Shown piece after piece: positions 1 to 8,490 of a stretch of 55,532 nt of DNA. Below the pieces are notes generated by a model. The model had not been told where the DNA came from and did no database searches. It saw only the letters and a program-made list of their open reading frames with translations. The stretch's first letter is position 1; each line of letters opens with the position of its first letter. The DNA lies in assembly GCA_019038625.1 (NCBI GenBank), contig JAHOYU010000031.1:1-55532 (forward strand), in the 5' to 3' direction. The DNA comes from Candidatus Latescibacterota bacterium (GTDB lineage Bacteria; Krumholzibacteriota; Krumholzibacteriia; Krumholzibacteriales; Krumholzibacteriaceae). The translations under genes and the position numbers were made by a program.

Positions 1-168
1 AGGTAAACCCCACCCGGTGAAAGACCAAATAGAAGAGGAGAAACGGCCCGTTTCGTCCGACTCTCGGGTAGGTCGCTCGAGGCCGATGGTAACATCGGTC
101 CCAGATAAATGATCACCATCCTCCCGTTCAGGGAGGGGACAGAATCCGGCTTACAAGTCTGCTTCACC
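1..168 (+). ncRNA. rnpB: RNase P RNA, 3' part (5' end outside window)
   Basis: This is the catalytic RNA of ribonuclease P, which trims the 5' leader of pre-tRNAs. What is seen is the conserved 3' half of bacterial type A RNase P RNA: the block GGTAAACCCCACCCGG at the left edge, CCAAATAGAAGAGG, the GGTAGGTCGCTCGAG segment, a P18-like hairpin (CCGATG / CATCGG closed by a GUAA tetraloop, 83-98), an extra hairpin (CTCCC / GGGAG, 121-135), and the conserved closing stretch GACAGAATCCGGCTTAC. The RNA ends near GCTTCACC at 168, 17 nt before the recJ start. The 5' half, with P1 to P3, lies outside the window. Confidence 0.93.
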
Positions 169-185
169 ATTATTCGGAGAAGAAA

Positions 186-1898
186 ATGATCCAGTGGATA
201 GAACGAAAAATTGACATGGATGTTGCCCGGGAACTGGAGAGCAGTCTGGCACTGTCAATGATCGAGGCCCGGGTACTTGTCGCCAGAGGGATCATTGATA
301 CAGAAGTGGCATCGGCCTTCCTGAATCCATCATGGGACGACCTGCATGATCCGTTCATGTTTCTGGAGATGGAAAAGGCAGTCTCGATTCTTGGCGAATC
401 GATTGACAAGGGCCGGAAGATCCTGGTGCATGGGGATTATGATGCTGACGGGATCAATGGTGCAGCGCTGATATACAGGGCACTGGCTGCTATTGGAGCG
501 GACGTCCACTTCTTTGTTCCGGACAGGGCGAAGGATGGTTATGGCCTTGCTTCCAGGATGATGAGACGTGGCGTAGAAGCGGGATTGGAACTTGTGATCT
601 CGGTCGATTGTGGGTCGAGTGACAGGGAAATAATCTCATTCCTTGCTGAAAATGGGGTCCGCACAATTATTACGGACCACCATGATATAAGCGATCGAAT
701 ACCCGAAGCTGATGCTTTTCTCAATCCAAAGCTTCCTGGAGAGACATATCCGTTCAAAGATCTGGCGGGGGTCGGAGTGGCGTTCAAGCTACTGCAGGGT
801 TTTCAGACTGTCATTCAGAAGGATATGGGGCTCACCGATCTTCTCGATTTTGTGGCTGTAGGAACTCTGGGAGATTATTCCCCGTTGACTGGGGAAAACC
901 GGGCACTCGTTTCACTCGGGCTTGAAAAACTCGGCGAATGGAATCGTCCGGGTTTTGCAGCTCTGCGGCAGGCGAGCAACCTGGTAAGGAGCGGGTTTTC
1001 TGCGAAACAGGTCTGTTTCAATATCGTGCCACGATTGAATTCTCCGGGAAGGGTGGGAAGCGCAAGGGATGTCGTGGAGCTTCTCGTGACGGATGATAGT
1101 AGTAAGGCCGGAGCTATCGCGAGTGAGATCGAGACGATCAATTCCCTGAGAAGATCTCTTGATATTTTAGTCACTGAACAGGCTTCCCAGCTTGCTGATG
1201 TCGAGATGAAGAAGAGCAATCCGAACGCCCTTGTCTTTTCTTCCCCGGCGTGGCATGAAGGTGTAGTTGGAATAGGCGCTGCCAGACTCGCAGAGAAGTA
1301 CTCTCTGCCATCGGCATTGATAGCTGTCAGGGGTAATTTTGGGAAGGGGTCGGCGAGGTCGGCTGGAATTGTCAATGTCAGGGAAGCACTGGAAAAGTGT
1401 TCTGAATATCTGACCGCCTATGGTGGACACCGGGAGGCTGGTGGCTTTACTGTTCCGGAAAATAAGATATATGATTTCACGAAATGCTTCGACAATGCGG
1501 TAAAAGAGATATCGGAACTTTCGGGCAGGGAAAGTGTTCAGGCCTACGATTCCAGGGCAGGTCTAAAAGATTGTGATATTGCCATGGCGAGGTCGATGGA
1601 GCGGATGGGGCCTTTCGGTCCGGGAAATGAAGAGCCTCTTTTTCTGATAGAGAGGCTTAAAGTCTTGCCAGGGGCAAAGATAGTGGGCAGCAGCCATATA
1701 AAATTTGATGCAGGGGATGGGGATAGTAACAGGGGAAGTTTTATCGGGTTTTCTCTGGCGAGAGCCTGGAATCCTGTCGATCTGGCCGGGAAAATGGTAG
1801 ATGTACTGGCCAATCTCAGTATAAATCAGTGGAATAATAGAGAGAACCTGCAGTTGATAGTAAGAGGAATACGTATCAGGGAAAGTGGGGCGGATTGA
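186..1898 (+). CDS. recJ: Single-stranded-DNA-specific exonuclease RecJ
   Basis: RecJ is a 5'-3' ssDNA exonuclease acting in recombination and mismatch or base-excision repair in the cytoplasm. The 570-residue protein has the usual family length. DHH-phosphoesterase motifs are visible: HGDYDADG (residues 82-89), VDCGSSD (about 140), the DHH triad (164-166) and GTLGDYSPL. The DHHA1 motif GGHREAGGF follows, then a C-terminal OB-like region. The ATG at 186 is preceded by GGAGAAG. The gene follows the RNase P RNA directly, and its stop overlaps the TTG start of dtd, so the two are probably translationally coupled. Confidence 0.96.
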   Translation: MIQWIERKIDMDVARELESSLALSMIEARVLVARGIIDTEVASAFLNPSWDDLHDPFMFLEMEKAVSILGESIDKGRKILVHGDYDADGINGAALIYRALAAIGADVHFFVPDRAKDGYGLASRMMRRGVEAGLELVISVDCGSSDREIISFLAENGVRTIITDHHDISDRIPEADAFLNPKLPGETYPFKDLAGVGVAFKLLQGFQTVIQKDMGLTDLLDFVAVGTLGDYSPLTGENRALVSLGLEKLGEWNRPGFAALRQASNLVRSGFSAKQVCFNIVPRLNSPGRVGSARDVVELLVTDDSSKAGAIASEIETINSLRRSLDILVTEQASQLADVEMKKSNPNALVFSSPAWHEGVVGIGAARLAEKYSLPSALIAVRGNFGKGSARSAGIVNVREALEKCSEYLTAYGGHREAGGFTVPENKIYDFTKCFDNAVKEISELSGRESVQAYDSRAGLKDCDIAMARSMERMGPFGPGNEEPLFLIERLKVLPGAKIVGSSHIKFDAGDGDSNRGSFIGFSLARAWNPVDLAGKMVDVLANLSINQWNNRENLQLIVRGIRIRESGAD

Positions 1899-2341
1899 GG
1901 GTAGTCATTCAAAGGGTAAGACGTGCAAATGTGGAAGTAGGGGGTACTGAGGTCTCATCGATCGGACAGGGCATCCTTGCGCTTGCCGCATTCAGGAAAG
2001 ATGATAGCGATGAAGAGCTTGCCTGGATGGCCCGGAAATGTCTGGAATTGAGAATATTCGAAGATGATGAGGGCAAGATGAACCTTTCCTTGACGGATGT
2101 GGGGGCTGAACTCCTGGTCGTTTCCCAGTTCACCCTTTATGGTGATTGCAGGAAGGGAAGAAGGCCTGACTACACCGACAGTGCGCCTTCAAGCGAGGCA
2201 GCCGTGCTTTATCGTCGGTTTATCGAGATCCTTGAGTCTCATTATCCAAGAGTGTCGGAGGGAGTTTTCGGCGCTCATATGAATATTGCGCTGTTGAACG
2301 ATGGGCCTGTGACTATGGTCCTCGACAGAGATCCTCTGTGA
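1895..2341 (+). CDS. dtd: D-aminoacyl-tRNA deacylase
   Basis: Dtd hydrolyses D-amino acids mischarged onto tRNA (for example D-Tyr-tRNA) and proofreads chirality in the cytoplasm. At 148 residues it has the normal family length. It carries both signature motifs: SQFTLYGDCRKGRRP in the middle and the Gly-cisPro motif NDGPVT near the C-terminus. The start is a TTG that overlaps the recJ stop (TTGA), giving the typical N-terminus MRVVIQRV. It is the second gene of the recJ-dtd-maf cluster. Confidence 0.95.
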   Translation: MRVVIQRVRRANVEVGGTEVSSIGQGILALAAFRKDDSDEELAWMARKCLELRIFEDDEGKMNLSLTDVGAELLVVSQFTLYGDCRKGRRPDYTDSAPSSEAAVLYRRFIEILESHYPRVSEGVFGAHMNIALLNDGPVTMVLDRDPL

Positions 2342-2373
2342 AGCGACTCCATTATCTCAGGAGGTGACTATTT

Positions 2374-2976
2374 TTGAACCCTTTTCTTTCAATGGAAGTT
2401 CAGAGCAACCTCGTTCTGGCATCTGCCTCACCGAGAAGAAGAGAGATCCTGTCCTCGCTGGGGTTTGAGTTCGAAGTGATTCCTCCTGATGTCGATGAGA
2501 ATGAGGTGTTCTGGAAAGATCCTGAAAAGATCGTGACTCTCCTGGCAGAGCTGAAGGCTGTGGATGTTCAGTCCGGAAAGCCCAGAAAGACCGTTATAGG
2601 AGCAGATACTATTGTTGTCTGTGAAGGAACGGTTCTGGGAAAGCCTGGCAGCAGGGAAGAGACAGTAAAGATGCTGCAGATGCTTTCGGGCTGCTCGCAT
2701 GAAGTGCTGACGGGGATCGCCGTCGCGACTCCACCAAATATCCGTCTGGTGGAAGTAGAGACGACAATGGTACAGTTCAGAGAATTGTCCAGGAGTGAGA
2801 TTGAAAAGTACGCGGATATGGATGAACCGAGAGACAAGGCTGGAGCATACGCGATTCAGGGCCATGCCTCGGTTTTTGTTGAACGGATCGAAGGATGTTA
2901 TCTGAATGTCGTAGGGCTTCCGGTCCAGAGGCTTTTTAAAATGTTCCGTAAACTCGAGAATGTTATACCACGTTGA
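2374..2976 (+). CDS. maf: Maf-family nucleotide pyrophosphatase
   Basis: Maf proteins hydrolyse non-canonical or pyrimidine nucleoside triphosphates (dTTP/UTP type) to monophosphates and are linked to septum control. The N-terminal LASASPRRREIL motif is diagnostic. The central DTIV segment and the C-terminal AYAIQGHASVFVERIEGCY stretch fit the YhdE (dTTP/UTP) subgroup better than the YceF (m7GTP) one. The start is a TTG at 2374, supported by the strong Shine-Dalgarno AGGAGGTGA seven bases upstream; the next ATG, at 2392, has none. The 200-residue length is normal. Confidence 0.93.
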   Translation: MNPFLSMEVQSNLVLASASPRRREILSSLGFEFEVIPPDVDENEVFWKDPEKIVTLLAELKAVDVQSGKPRKTVIGADTIVVCEGTVLGKPGSREETVKMLQMLSGCSHEVLTGIAVATPPNIRLVEVETTMVQFRELSRSEIEKYADMDEPRDKAGAYAIQGHASVFVERIEGCYLNVVGLPVQRLFKMFRKLENVIPR

Positions 2977-2982
2977 AAAAGG

Positions 2983-3414
2983 ATGGATGCAGGATTGAAG
3001 ACCTTTGAAAAAGAATATGGATTCCAGACCTCAGGTGATGGGACTATTGTAGATATTACCGGTTTTCTCAGAGAGGCTGTTCAGGAGAGCGGTATCCTTA
3101 CCGGGCAACTCTCGATTATCACTCCTGGATCGACAGCCGGAATAACGACGATGGAATATGAGCCGGGCCTCCTCAGGGACATCCCGGAATTCCTGGAAAG
3201 GATCATACCATCGAATGTAGGCTACGAACATGACGCGACATGGGGAGATGGTAATGGGTTTTCCCACCTCCGCTCATCCCTTGTCGGGACTTCGATGACA
3301 ATCCCTGTCAGCAGCGGACAACTGGTTCTCGGTACCTGGCAGCAGGTAGTCTTCCTTGATTTTGATAACAGGGAGCGCAGCAGGCGTGTTCATGTGAACC
3401 TGATCGGAGAATAG
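2983..3414 (+). CDS. yjbQ: YjbQ/UPF0047 family protein
   Basis: This is a small cytoplasmic protein of the YjbQ (UPF0047) family, annotated elsewhere as secondary thiamine-phosphate synthase enzyme on the basis of weak in vitro activity; the physiological role is unsettled. The conserved core is seen here: STAGITTMEYEPG, the WGDGNGFSHLRSSLVG block with putative metal-binding His residues, and LGTWQQVVFLDFD near the C-terminus. The 143-residue length is slightly above the usual 135-140. It begins 6 nt after maf and ends directly against mtnA, so it is probably co-transcribed with both. Confidence 0.9.
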   Translation: MDAGLKTFEKEYGFQTSGDGTIVDITGFLREAVQESGILTGQLSIITPGSTAGITTMEYEPGLLRDIPEFLERIIPSNVGYEHDATWGDGNGFSHLRSSLVGTSMTIPVSSGQLVLGTWQQVVFLDFDNRERSRRVHVNLIGE

Positions 3415-3417
3415 GTG

Positions 3418-4539
3418 ATGACCCTTATAGATACCGTGGATTATACCTGTGGCAGGGTTAGGATAATCGATCAGACCCTGCTTCCCGGGAAGGATATTCG
3501 GCTCGATCTTGATTGTGTCGAGGATGTTGCCGATGCGATCAGATCGCTGAAAGTACGCGGTGCGCCGGCTATCGGGATAGCTGCCGCATACGGGGTCCTT
3601 CTGGAACTCGAGAATATTCTTGCAGAAGGTGGTGTCGACGGGAAAGGATTCATCTTTGACAGGGCGTCGGGATTCGATCCGGAACGGGTGAAAGGGTTGG
3701 ATATCGGCTTATGCAGGGACAGGCTCATCACGGCAATCGAGAAACTGGCACTGACCAGGCCGACCGCGGTAAACCTTTTTCAGGCCCTCGACATGATGCG
3801 TCTGGCGGTGGAGAGTGAGGAACCTTCCCCGGAAGCATATTGTGGGAAAATTGCAGGCGAGGCTTTTCGTATTCATGAAGAAGAACTTGAAGTCGAAAGG
3901 CGCATAGGACTGAACGGAGCCCGACTGATCAGCGATGGCATGACTATTCTGACTCACTGCAATGCGGGTGGGCTTGCCACAGCAGGCCTGGGGACGGCTC
4001 TTTCAGTTATATACAGTGCCTCGGACCAGGGGAAAAAGGTGAAAGTATTCGCTGACGAGACCAGGCCATTGCTCCAGGGCGCCCGACTCACGGCTTACGA
4101 ACTTGAGAAAAACGGGATCGATACGACTGTCATCTGCGACAGCGCGGCCCATCCGTTGATAGCCTCGGGAAAGGTGGATATTGTGATCACGGGCGCCGAC
4201 AGGATCGCAGCAAACGGCGATACAGCTAACAAAATAGGGACGTTCGGGTTGGCATCGACTTGCGACAGGTTCGATATACCGTTTTTTGTGGCGGCCCCGC
4301 TTTCCACATTCGACCCGGCTACCCGATCCGGAGAGGGGATAGTTATTGAAGAAAGGTCCGGGACCGAGTTGACACATTTTAATGGAACCAGAATCGTTCC
4401 GGAAGGGGTCCATATATACAATCCGGCGTTTGATGTGACGCCTTCCGACCTCATAAGTGGGATAATCACTGAAAAGTCGGTCATCCGCGCTCCATACGGG
4501 GAAAACATCAGACAATTGTTCATTTCCACCGACAAATAG
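3418..4539 (+). CDS. mtnA: S-methyl-5-thioribose-1-phosphate isomerase
   Basis: MtnA converts 5-methylthioribose-1-phosphate to 5-methylthioribulose-1-phosphate in the methionine salvage pathway. Family motifs are clear: VRGAPAIGIAAAYG, LTHCNAGGLATAG, DETRPLLQGARLTAYEL and GADRIAANGDTANKIGT, which carry the catalytic Cys and Asp. A GTG at 3415 lies directly before the ATG at 3418; I prefer the ATG because GGAGAA is better spaced. At 373 residues it is somewhat long for MtnA. The excess is an insertion of about 15-20 residues after residue 75, just before the PTAVNLFQALD segment. No other salvage gene is nearby. Confidence 0.93.
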   Translation: MTLIDTVDYTCGRVRIIDQTLLPGKDIRLDLDCVEDVADAIRSLKVRGAPAIGIAAAYGVLLELENILAEGGVDGKGFIFDRASGFDPERVKGLDIGLCRDRLITAIEKLALTRPTAVNLFQALDMMRLAVESEEPSPEAYCGKIAGEAFRIHEEELEVERRIGLNGARLISDGMTILTHCNAGGLATAGLGTALSVIYSASDQGKKVKVFADETRPLLQGARLTAYELEKNGIDTTVICDSAAHPLIASGKVDIVITGADRIAANGDTANKIGTFGLASTCDRFDIPFFVAAPLSTFDPATRSGEGIVIEERSGTELTHFNGTRIVPEGVHIYNPAFDVTPSDLISGIITEKSVIRAPYGENIRQLFISTDK

Positions 4540-4590
4540 CTGGACCAGTATTTTTTCTGTCGGATAATTTTAGAAGTCCATTAAAGAAAC

Positions 4591-4619
4591 TTGACAGACA
4601 GGCGGAAGCCGTTTATATT
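4591..4619 (+). promoter_or_regulatory. Sigma-70-type promoter for rplM
   Basis: A perfect -35 TTGACA (4591-4596) and a -10 TATATT (4614-4619) are separated by exactly 17 bp. They lie 48 bp upstream of rplM in the only sizeable gap between mtnA and the ribosomal protein genes, so this is the likely main promoter of rplM-rpsI and perhaps of the genes beyond. Confidence 0.85.
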
Positions 4620-4666
4620 TTGGTACTTAATTTTCCTGGGCGAAGTGTGCTTTTTGGAGGAGCAGG

Positions 4667-5098
4667 ATGCAAAAGACTACAATATTGAAAGATGGAGAAT
4701 TCGAAAAAAACTGGTATTTTATCGATGCGAGCGGTAAGACGCTTGGAAGACTCGCAACCAGGATTGCTACGGTCCTTAGGGGCAAACACAAACCGGGTTA
4801 TTCACCTCATATGGATATCGGTGATTTCATCGTTGTTGTTAATGCTTCGAAGATACATGTCACTGGTAACAAGCGAGAGGACAAGCAGTACTGGTCACAT
4901 ACCGGTTATCCCGGAGGGCTCAAGCTGATCAGTTTCAAGGAGAAGATGGAAAAGGATCCCACATTCGCGGTGAAAAATGCCGTTAAAGGTATGCTCCCGC
5001 ATAATAAACTCGGTAGAAGGCTTCTCAAGAAACTCAAGGTATATGGTGGTACTGAGCATCCTCACAAGGCTCAGCAGCCAGAACCTCTTGAATTCTGA
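4667..5098 (+). CDS. rplM: 50S ribosomal protein L13
   Basis: L13 is an early-assembling protein of the large ribosomal subunit. The 143 residues match the family length. The protein begins with the typical [19 protein letters not shown] segment, has [18 protein letters not shown], and ends with the [11 protein letters not shown] and [15 protein letters not shown] blocks. GGAGGAGCAGG precedes the ATG. A strong promoter lies just upstream, and rpsI follows after 54 nt, the standard bacterial rplM-rpsI pair. Confidence 0.98.
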   Translation: MQKTTILKDGEFEKNWYFIDASGKTLGRLATRIATVLRGKHKPGYSPHMDIGDFIVVVNASKIHVTGNKREDKQYWSHTGYPGGLKLISFKEKMEKDPTFAVKNAVKGMLPHNKLGRRLLKKLKVYGGTEHPHKAQQPEPLEF

Positions 5099-5152
5099 TA
5101 TGCCTGATCGATAACCAGATCGTCTTTAAACAGATGGAAGGAGGTGTACGAT

Positions 5153-5545
5153 TTGACGAAAGAAGTATTTCATACGGTAGGGAGAAGAAAATCAGCCGTT
5201 GCACGTGTCTACATGACTGAAGGCAGTGGCAAGCTGACCGTAAATGGTGATTCCCTCAGGGATTATATGAAGAGGGAAAGCCTGACACTGTTAGTCAAGC
5301 AGCCGCTTGAAGTCTCCAATACCGTGGACAAGTTCGATATCAGGGCTACTGTGAAAGGTGGCGGCACAGCCGGGCAGGCTGGAGCTATCAGACTGGGTAT
5401 TGCGAGAGCGATAATACTTACTGACGATTCTCTCAGGAAGGTTCTGAAATCCGGTGGATTTCTAACTAGAGATCCCAGGGAAAAAGAAAGAAAGAAGTAC
5501 GGTCAGCCCGGAGCCAGGAAGAAATTCCAGTTCTCCAAGCGTTAG
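5153..5545 (+). CDS. rpsI: 30S ribosomal protein S9
   Basis: S9 is a small-subunit protein whose C-terminal tail reaches the P-site tRNA. The N-terminal TVGRRKSAVARVYM segment, the central GGGTAGQAGAIRLGIARA block and the C-terminal RKKFQFSKR tail are all canonical. A GTG at 5144 is in frame but lies within the AAGGAGGTG Shine-Dalgarno (5138-5146), so the TTG at 5153, six bases after it, is the better start and gives 130 residues. It forms the usual pair with rplM. Confidence 0.96.
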   Translation: MTKEVFHTVGRRKSAVARVYMTEGSGKLTVNGDSLRDYMKRESLTLLVKQPLEVSNTVDKFDIRATVKGGGTAGQAGAIRLGIARAIILTDDSLRKVLKSGGFLTRDPREKERKKYGQPGARKKFQFSKR

Positions 5546-5641
5546 GCCGGAATTCACACATCTCCTATCGGTCCTTGGTGTCCTTTCGAGGATTGGATCG
5601 GTTCAGTAGGGGATGGAGGATAAACCAGAAGGAGTAACCCC

Positions 5642-6457
5642 GTGAACGTACAGATCAAAGATCTGCTCGAAGCGGGCGTTCATTTCGGGCACCAGACACG
5701 TCGTTGGAACCCAAAGATGAAGCCCTACATATATAAAGAGCAGAGTGGCGTATATATTATAGATCTCCGTATTACTCTCCAGAAACTCCAGAAAGCATAC
5801 GATATGCTGGTCGATATCGCGGCGCAGGGAAAGACCTCGCTCTTTGTCGGGACAAAACGTCAGTCGAAAGAGAGCGTAAAGGAGGACGCCGACCGTTGTG
5901 ATATGTATTATATCAATGAACGATGGCTCGGCGGGACGCTTACAAATTTCAAGACGATCAGCAATAGCATAGCCAAGCTCGATGACATGGAAGCGATGGA
6001 AAAGGACGGACGAATCGAGCAGCTGTCAAAAAAGGAAAGGCTGGATCTCGAGAAGCACAAACAGAAGCTTCTGAAGGTACTCTCCGGTATTCGCAAGATG
6101 CAGAAGATGCCGGCTTGTATAATCGTTTTCGACACGAATAAGGAAGCGATCGCGATCAGGGAAGCCAGAAGGCTCAAGATCCCTCTCATCGGTCTTGTCG
6201 ATACTAATAGTGATCCCAACGACGTAGACCTGGCGATTCCCGCGAATGATGACGCGATAAGGTCCATCAAACTGTTCACCAAGACTCTCTCGGACGCGAT
6301 TATCGAGGGCAGGTCGAGATATTTGAAGAACAAAGATTTTATGGACAATAAAAAGAAGAATACGCCGCCTGACAATTCTGCCACATCCGGGAAAAAAGCC
6401 GAGACACAAAAGGCAAAACCGGATGCCGGTCCAGAAAAGGGCAAGGCTGAAAAATAG
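5642..6457 (+). CDS. rpsB: 30S ribosomal protein S2
   Basis: S2 binds late to the small subunit together with S1. The conserved N-terminus (LLEAGVHFGHQTRRWNPKMKPYI), the RWLGGTLTNFKTI motif and the VDTNSDPNDVDLAIPANDDAIRSI region (long motifs given in part) identify it. The start is GTG at 5642 with AAGGAG upstream. After residue 235 there is a Lys/Pro-rich, probably disordered tail of about 36 residues. It is followed by tsf after 22 nt, the classical rpsB-tsf order. Confidence 0.97.
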   Translation: MNVQIKDLLEAGVHFGHQTRRWNPKMKPYIYKEQSGVYIIDLRITLQKLQKAYDMLVDIAAQGKTSLFVGTKRQSKESVKEDADRCDMYYINERWLGGTLTNFKTISNSIAKLDDMEAMEKDGRIEQLSKKERLDLEKHKQKLLKVLSGIRKMQKMPACIIVFDTNKEAIAIREARRLKIPLIGLVDTNSDPNDVDLAIPANDDAIRSIKLFTKTLSDAIIEGRSRYLKNKDFMDNKKKNTPPDNSATSGKKAETQKAKPDAGPEKGKAEK

Positions 6458-6479
6458 AAAGTCACTGGAGGATGGATCA

Positions 6480-7073
6480 ATGGAAATAGCACCCAAACTT
6501 GTAAAAGAACTCAGGGAAATGACCAACGCAGGGATGATGGATTGCAAGAAAGCTCTTCTGGAAACGGAAGGGAACATCGACGAAGCCGTCAAATTTCTGC
6601 GTGAAAAAGGTCTTGCATCTGCTGCCAAGAGAGCGCACAAAGAAGCTAACGAGGGGAAGATATTCTCTTATATTCATAGTAATGAGAAACTCGGCGTGAT
6701 GGTCGAACTGAATTGTGAGACCGATTTCGTTGCCAAAACGGAAGACTTTATTGCTCTTGGCAAGAACATCGCAATGCAGGTGGCTGCTGCCAGCGCTCTA
6801 GTAGTAAAGAGAGAGGATCTGTCGGCCGAAGTAATCGAGAACGAGAAAGAGATCTTCAGGAATCAGGCAATTCAGTCCGGAAAACCCGAGAAAGTTCTGG
6901 ATAAAATCGTTGAAGGCAAACTTGAAAAGTTCTACCATGAGACTGTTCTTCTCGATCAGCCGTTCATCAAGGACGATAAGGTGACAGTGGAAGAGCTTCT
7001 CAAAGAGACGATCGGAAAACTCGGTGAGAACATGGTAATCAGACGTTTTTCCCGGTTCCAATTGGGAGAGTGA
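6480..7073 (+). CDS. tsf: Elongation factor Ts (short form)
   Basis: EF-Ts is the guanine-nucleotide exchange factor for EF-Tu. The N-terminal helical domain carries the signature ELREMTNAGMMDCKKALLE, and the core has the ELNCETDFVAKTEDF motif. The reading frame is open further upstream into rpsB, but the ATG at 6480 has GGAGGA seven bases before it and yields the standard N-terminus. The protein is 197 residues, the short form known from Thermus and Thermotoga, rather than the form of about 280 residues in E. coli, so part of the duplicated core and the coiled-coil is absent. An intrinsic terminator follows. Confidence 0.96.
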   Translation: MEIAPKLVKELREMTNAGMMDCKKALLETEGNIDEAVKFLREKGLASAAKRAHKEANEGKIFSYIHSNEKLGVMVELNCETDFVAKTEDFIALGKNIAMQVAAASALVVKREDLSAEVIENEKEIFRNQAIQSGKPEKVLDKIVEGKLEKFYHETVLLDQPFIKDDKVTVEELLKETIGKLGENMVIRRFSRFQLGE

Positions 7074-7118
7074 ATATCCTGAACGTTAATATGTTGATTA
7101 TCTGAGCGTTATAAGATG

Positions 7119-7150
7119 GCGCGGGAGGCTGTTACCTCCTGCGCTTTTTT
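7119..7150 (+). terminator. Intrinsic terminator between tsf and pyrH
   Basis: A 10-bp stem (arms GCGCGGGAGG and CCTCCTGCGC with one G-U pair) and a 6-nt loop CTGTTA are followed immediately by TTTTTT. It lies 45 nt after the tsf stop and 16 nt before the pyrH ATG. The pyrH Shine-Dalgarno (7153-7160) begins directly after the T-run, leaving no room for a promoter between terminator and gene. Confidence 0.88.
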
Positions 7151-7166
7151 ATGGAAGGAGTAATCG

Positions 7167-7880
7167 ATGGCAGGTCGCCCGAAAGTCAGGAGGCTGCTCC
7201 TAAAAGTCAGCGGAGAAGTTTTTGGCGGCATCGAACAGAGCATTAACCTCGATATGGTGGAAGAATTTGCTTCTGAACTCAAGGATGCCCGCGCGACGGG
7301 AGCTGAACTGGCGGTCGTCGCAGGAGGCGGTAATATCCTGAGGGGTTCGATGCTCAGCGGGAAGACAGTCAGCAGAGTATCGGCAGATTACATGGGAATG
7401 CTGGGTACAGTGATAAACGCGCTGGCCCTGCAGGGCGCTCTGGAAAAAATGGGAATCGAAGCCAGGGTGATGACTCCTTTCGCGATAGGGCAGGTATCGG
7501 AAAATTTCGTCAGGAGAACGGCCCTGTATCATCTTAGTGAGGGAAGGATCCTGGTTCTGGCAGGTGGAACGGGAAATCCTTATTTTACAACTGATACTGC
7601 GGCAGCTCTAAGAGCTGCTGAGATCGGTGCGGATGTCCTTGTCAAGGGGACGAAAGTAAAAGGTATCTATGACCGTGATCCCGTGAAGAATCAGGATGCC
7701 ACAATGATCGAAGAGTTAAGTTATTCCGAAGTACTCAGAGACGATCTGAGAGTGATGGATGGGACGGCTGTTGCTCTCTGCCGGGATAACGAGATTCCGA
7801 TCATCGTGTTCAATATCAGGGAAAAAGGTAACCTGAATAAAGTACTCGAAGGTGAGAAAATCGGTACTATTGTCAAGTGA
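7167..7880 (+). CDS. pyrH: UMP kinase
   Basis: PyrH phosphorylates UMP to UDP in pyrimidine nucleotide synthesis and is a hexamer allosterically controlled by UTP and GTP. The amino-acid-kinase fold is recognised from the N-terminal LLLKVSGEVFGG, the GGGNILRG loop, the DYMGMLGTVINALALQ segment, and the TGNPYFTTDTAAALRAAEIG and VKGTKVKGIYDRDP motifs. The length of 237 residues is typical. GGAAGGAG lies six bases before the ATG. It sits in the conserved rpsB-tsf-pyrH-frr order, but behind an intrinsic terminator. Confidence 0.97.
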   Translation: MAGRPKVRRLLLKVSGEVFGGIEQSINLDMVEEFASELKDARATGAELAVVAGGGNILRGSMLSGKTVSRVSADYMGMLGTVINALALQGALEKMGIEARVMTPFAIGQVSENFVRRTALYHLSEGRILVLAGGTGNPYFTTDTAAALRAAEIGADVLVKGTKVKGIYDRDPVKNQDATMIEELSYSEVLRDDLRVMDGTAVALCRDNEIPIIVFNIREKGNLNKVLEGEKIGTIVK

Positions 7881-7891
7881 GGAGGAATGAG

Positions 7892-8455
7892 ATGGATCTA
7901 GTCGATGCGATCTTCAAAGAAGCCGAAGAACATATGAATAAATCAATTGAGAACGTTGAGGCAGAGCTGGCCTCAGTCAGGACGGGAAAAGCTTCACCTT
8001 CCCTCCTGGACAGTATCAGGATTGACTACTATGGTTCTATGGTCCCACTTAACCAGGTTGCAAATATCGCTATTCCCGACCCTAAACTCATAACAGTACA
8101 GCCCTGGGAAAAACCTATGGTGGCCGAAATAGTCAAAGCAATACAGTCATCGAATCTCGGGCTGAATCCACAGAGTGACGGAAATTTTCTCAGGATTCCT
8201 CTTCCACCGCTTACGGAGGAAAGAAGACTCGAACTTGTCAAGACTGTGAAGCATATGATCGAAGAGGGAAAAGTCGCGATCCGGAATATTCGAAGAGACG
8301 CGAATGACAAATTGAAGAAGCTTGAAAAAAACCATGAGATACCAGAGGACGATCATCATCGTTACCAGAAAGAGATTCAGGAATTGACGGACAAATCTAT
8401 CGAAGATCTGGATAAGGTGTCCAGCACCAAGGAAAAAGAAATAATCGAATTCTGA
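7892..8455 (+). CDS. frr: Ribosome recycling factor
   Basis: RRF, with EF-G, splits post-termination ribosomes. The sequence shows the typical three-helix-bundle core with RTGKASPSLLDSI near residue 35, the QVANIAIPDPKLITVQPWEK hinge region, and the long C-terminal helices with VRNIRRDAND-like (AIRNIRRDAND) and KLEKNHEIPEDD segments. The frame opens at 7877, but the ATG at 7892 has GGAGGA (7881-7886) at good spacing and gives 187 residues, close to the usual 185. It starts 11 nt after pyrH. Confidence 0.97.
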   Translation: MDLVDAIFKEAEEHMNKSIENVEAELASVRTGKASPSLLDSIRIDYYGSMVPLNQVANIAIPDPKLITVQPWEKPMVAEIVKAIQSSNLGLNPQSDGNFLRIPLPPLTEERRLELVKTVKHMIEEGKVAIRNIRRDANDKLKKLEKNHEIPEDDHHRYQKEIQELTDKSIEDLDKVSSTKEKEIIEF

Positions 8456-8490
8456 GTATCGCCGGATATATACGGCAGAATGGATGATCG

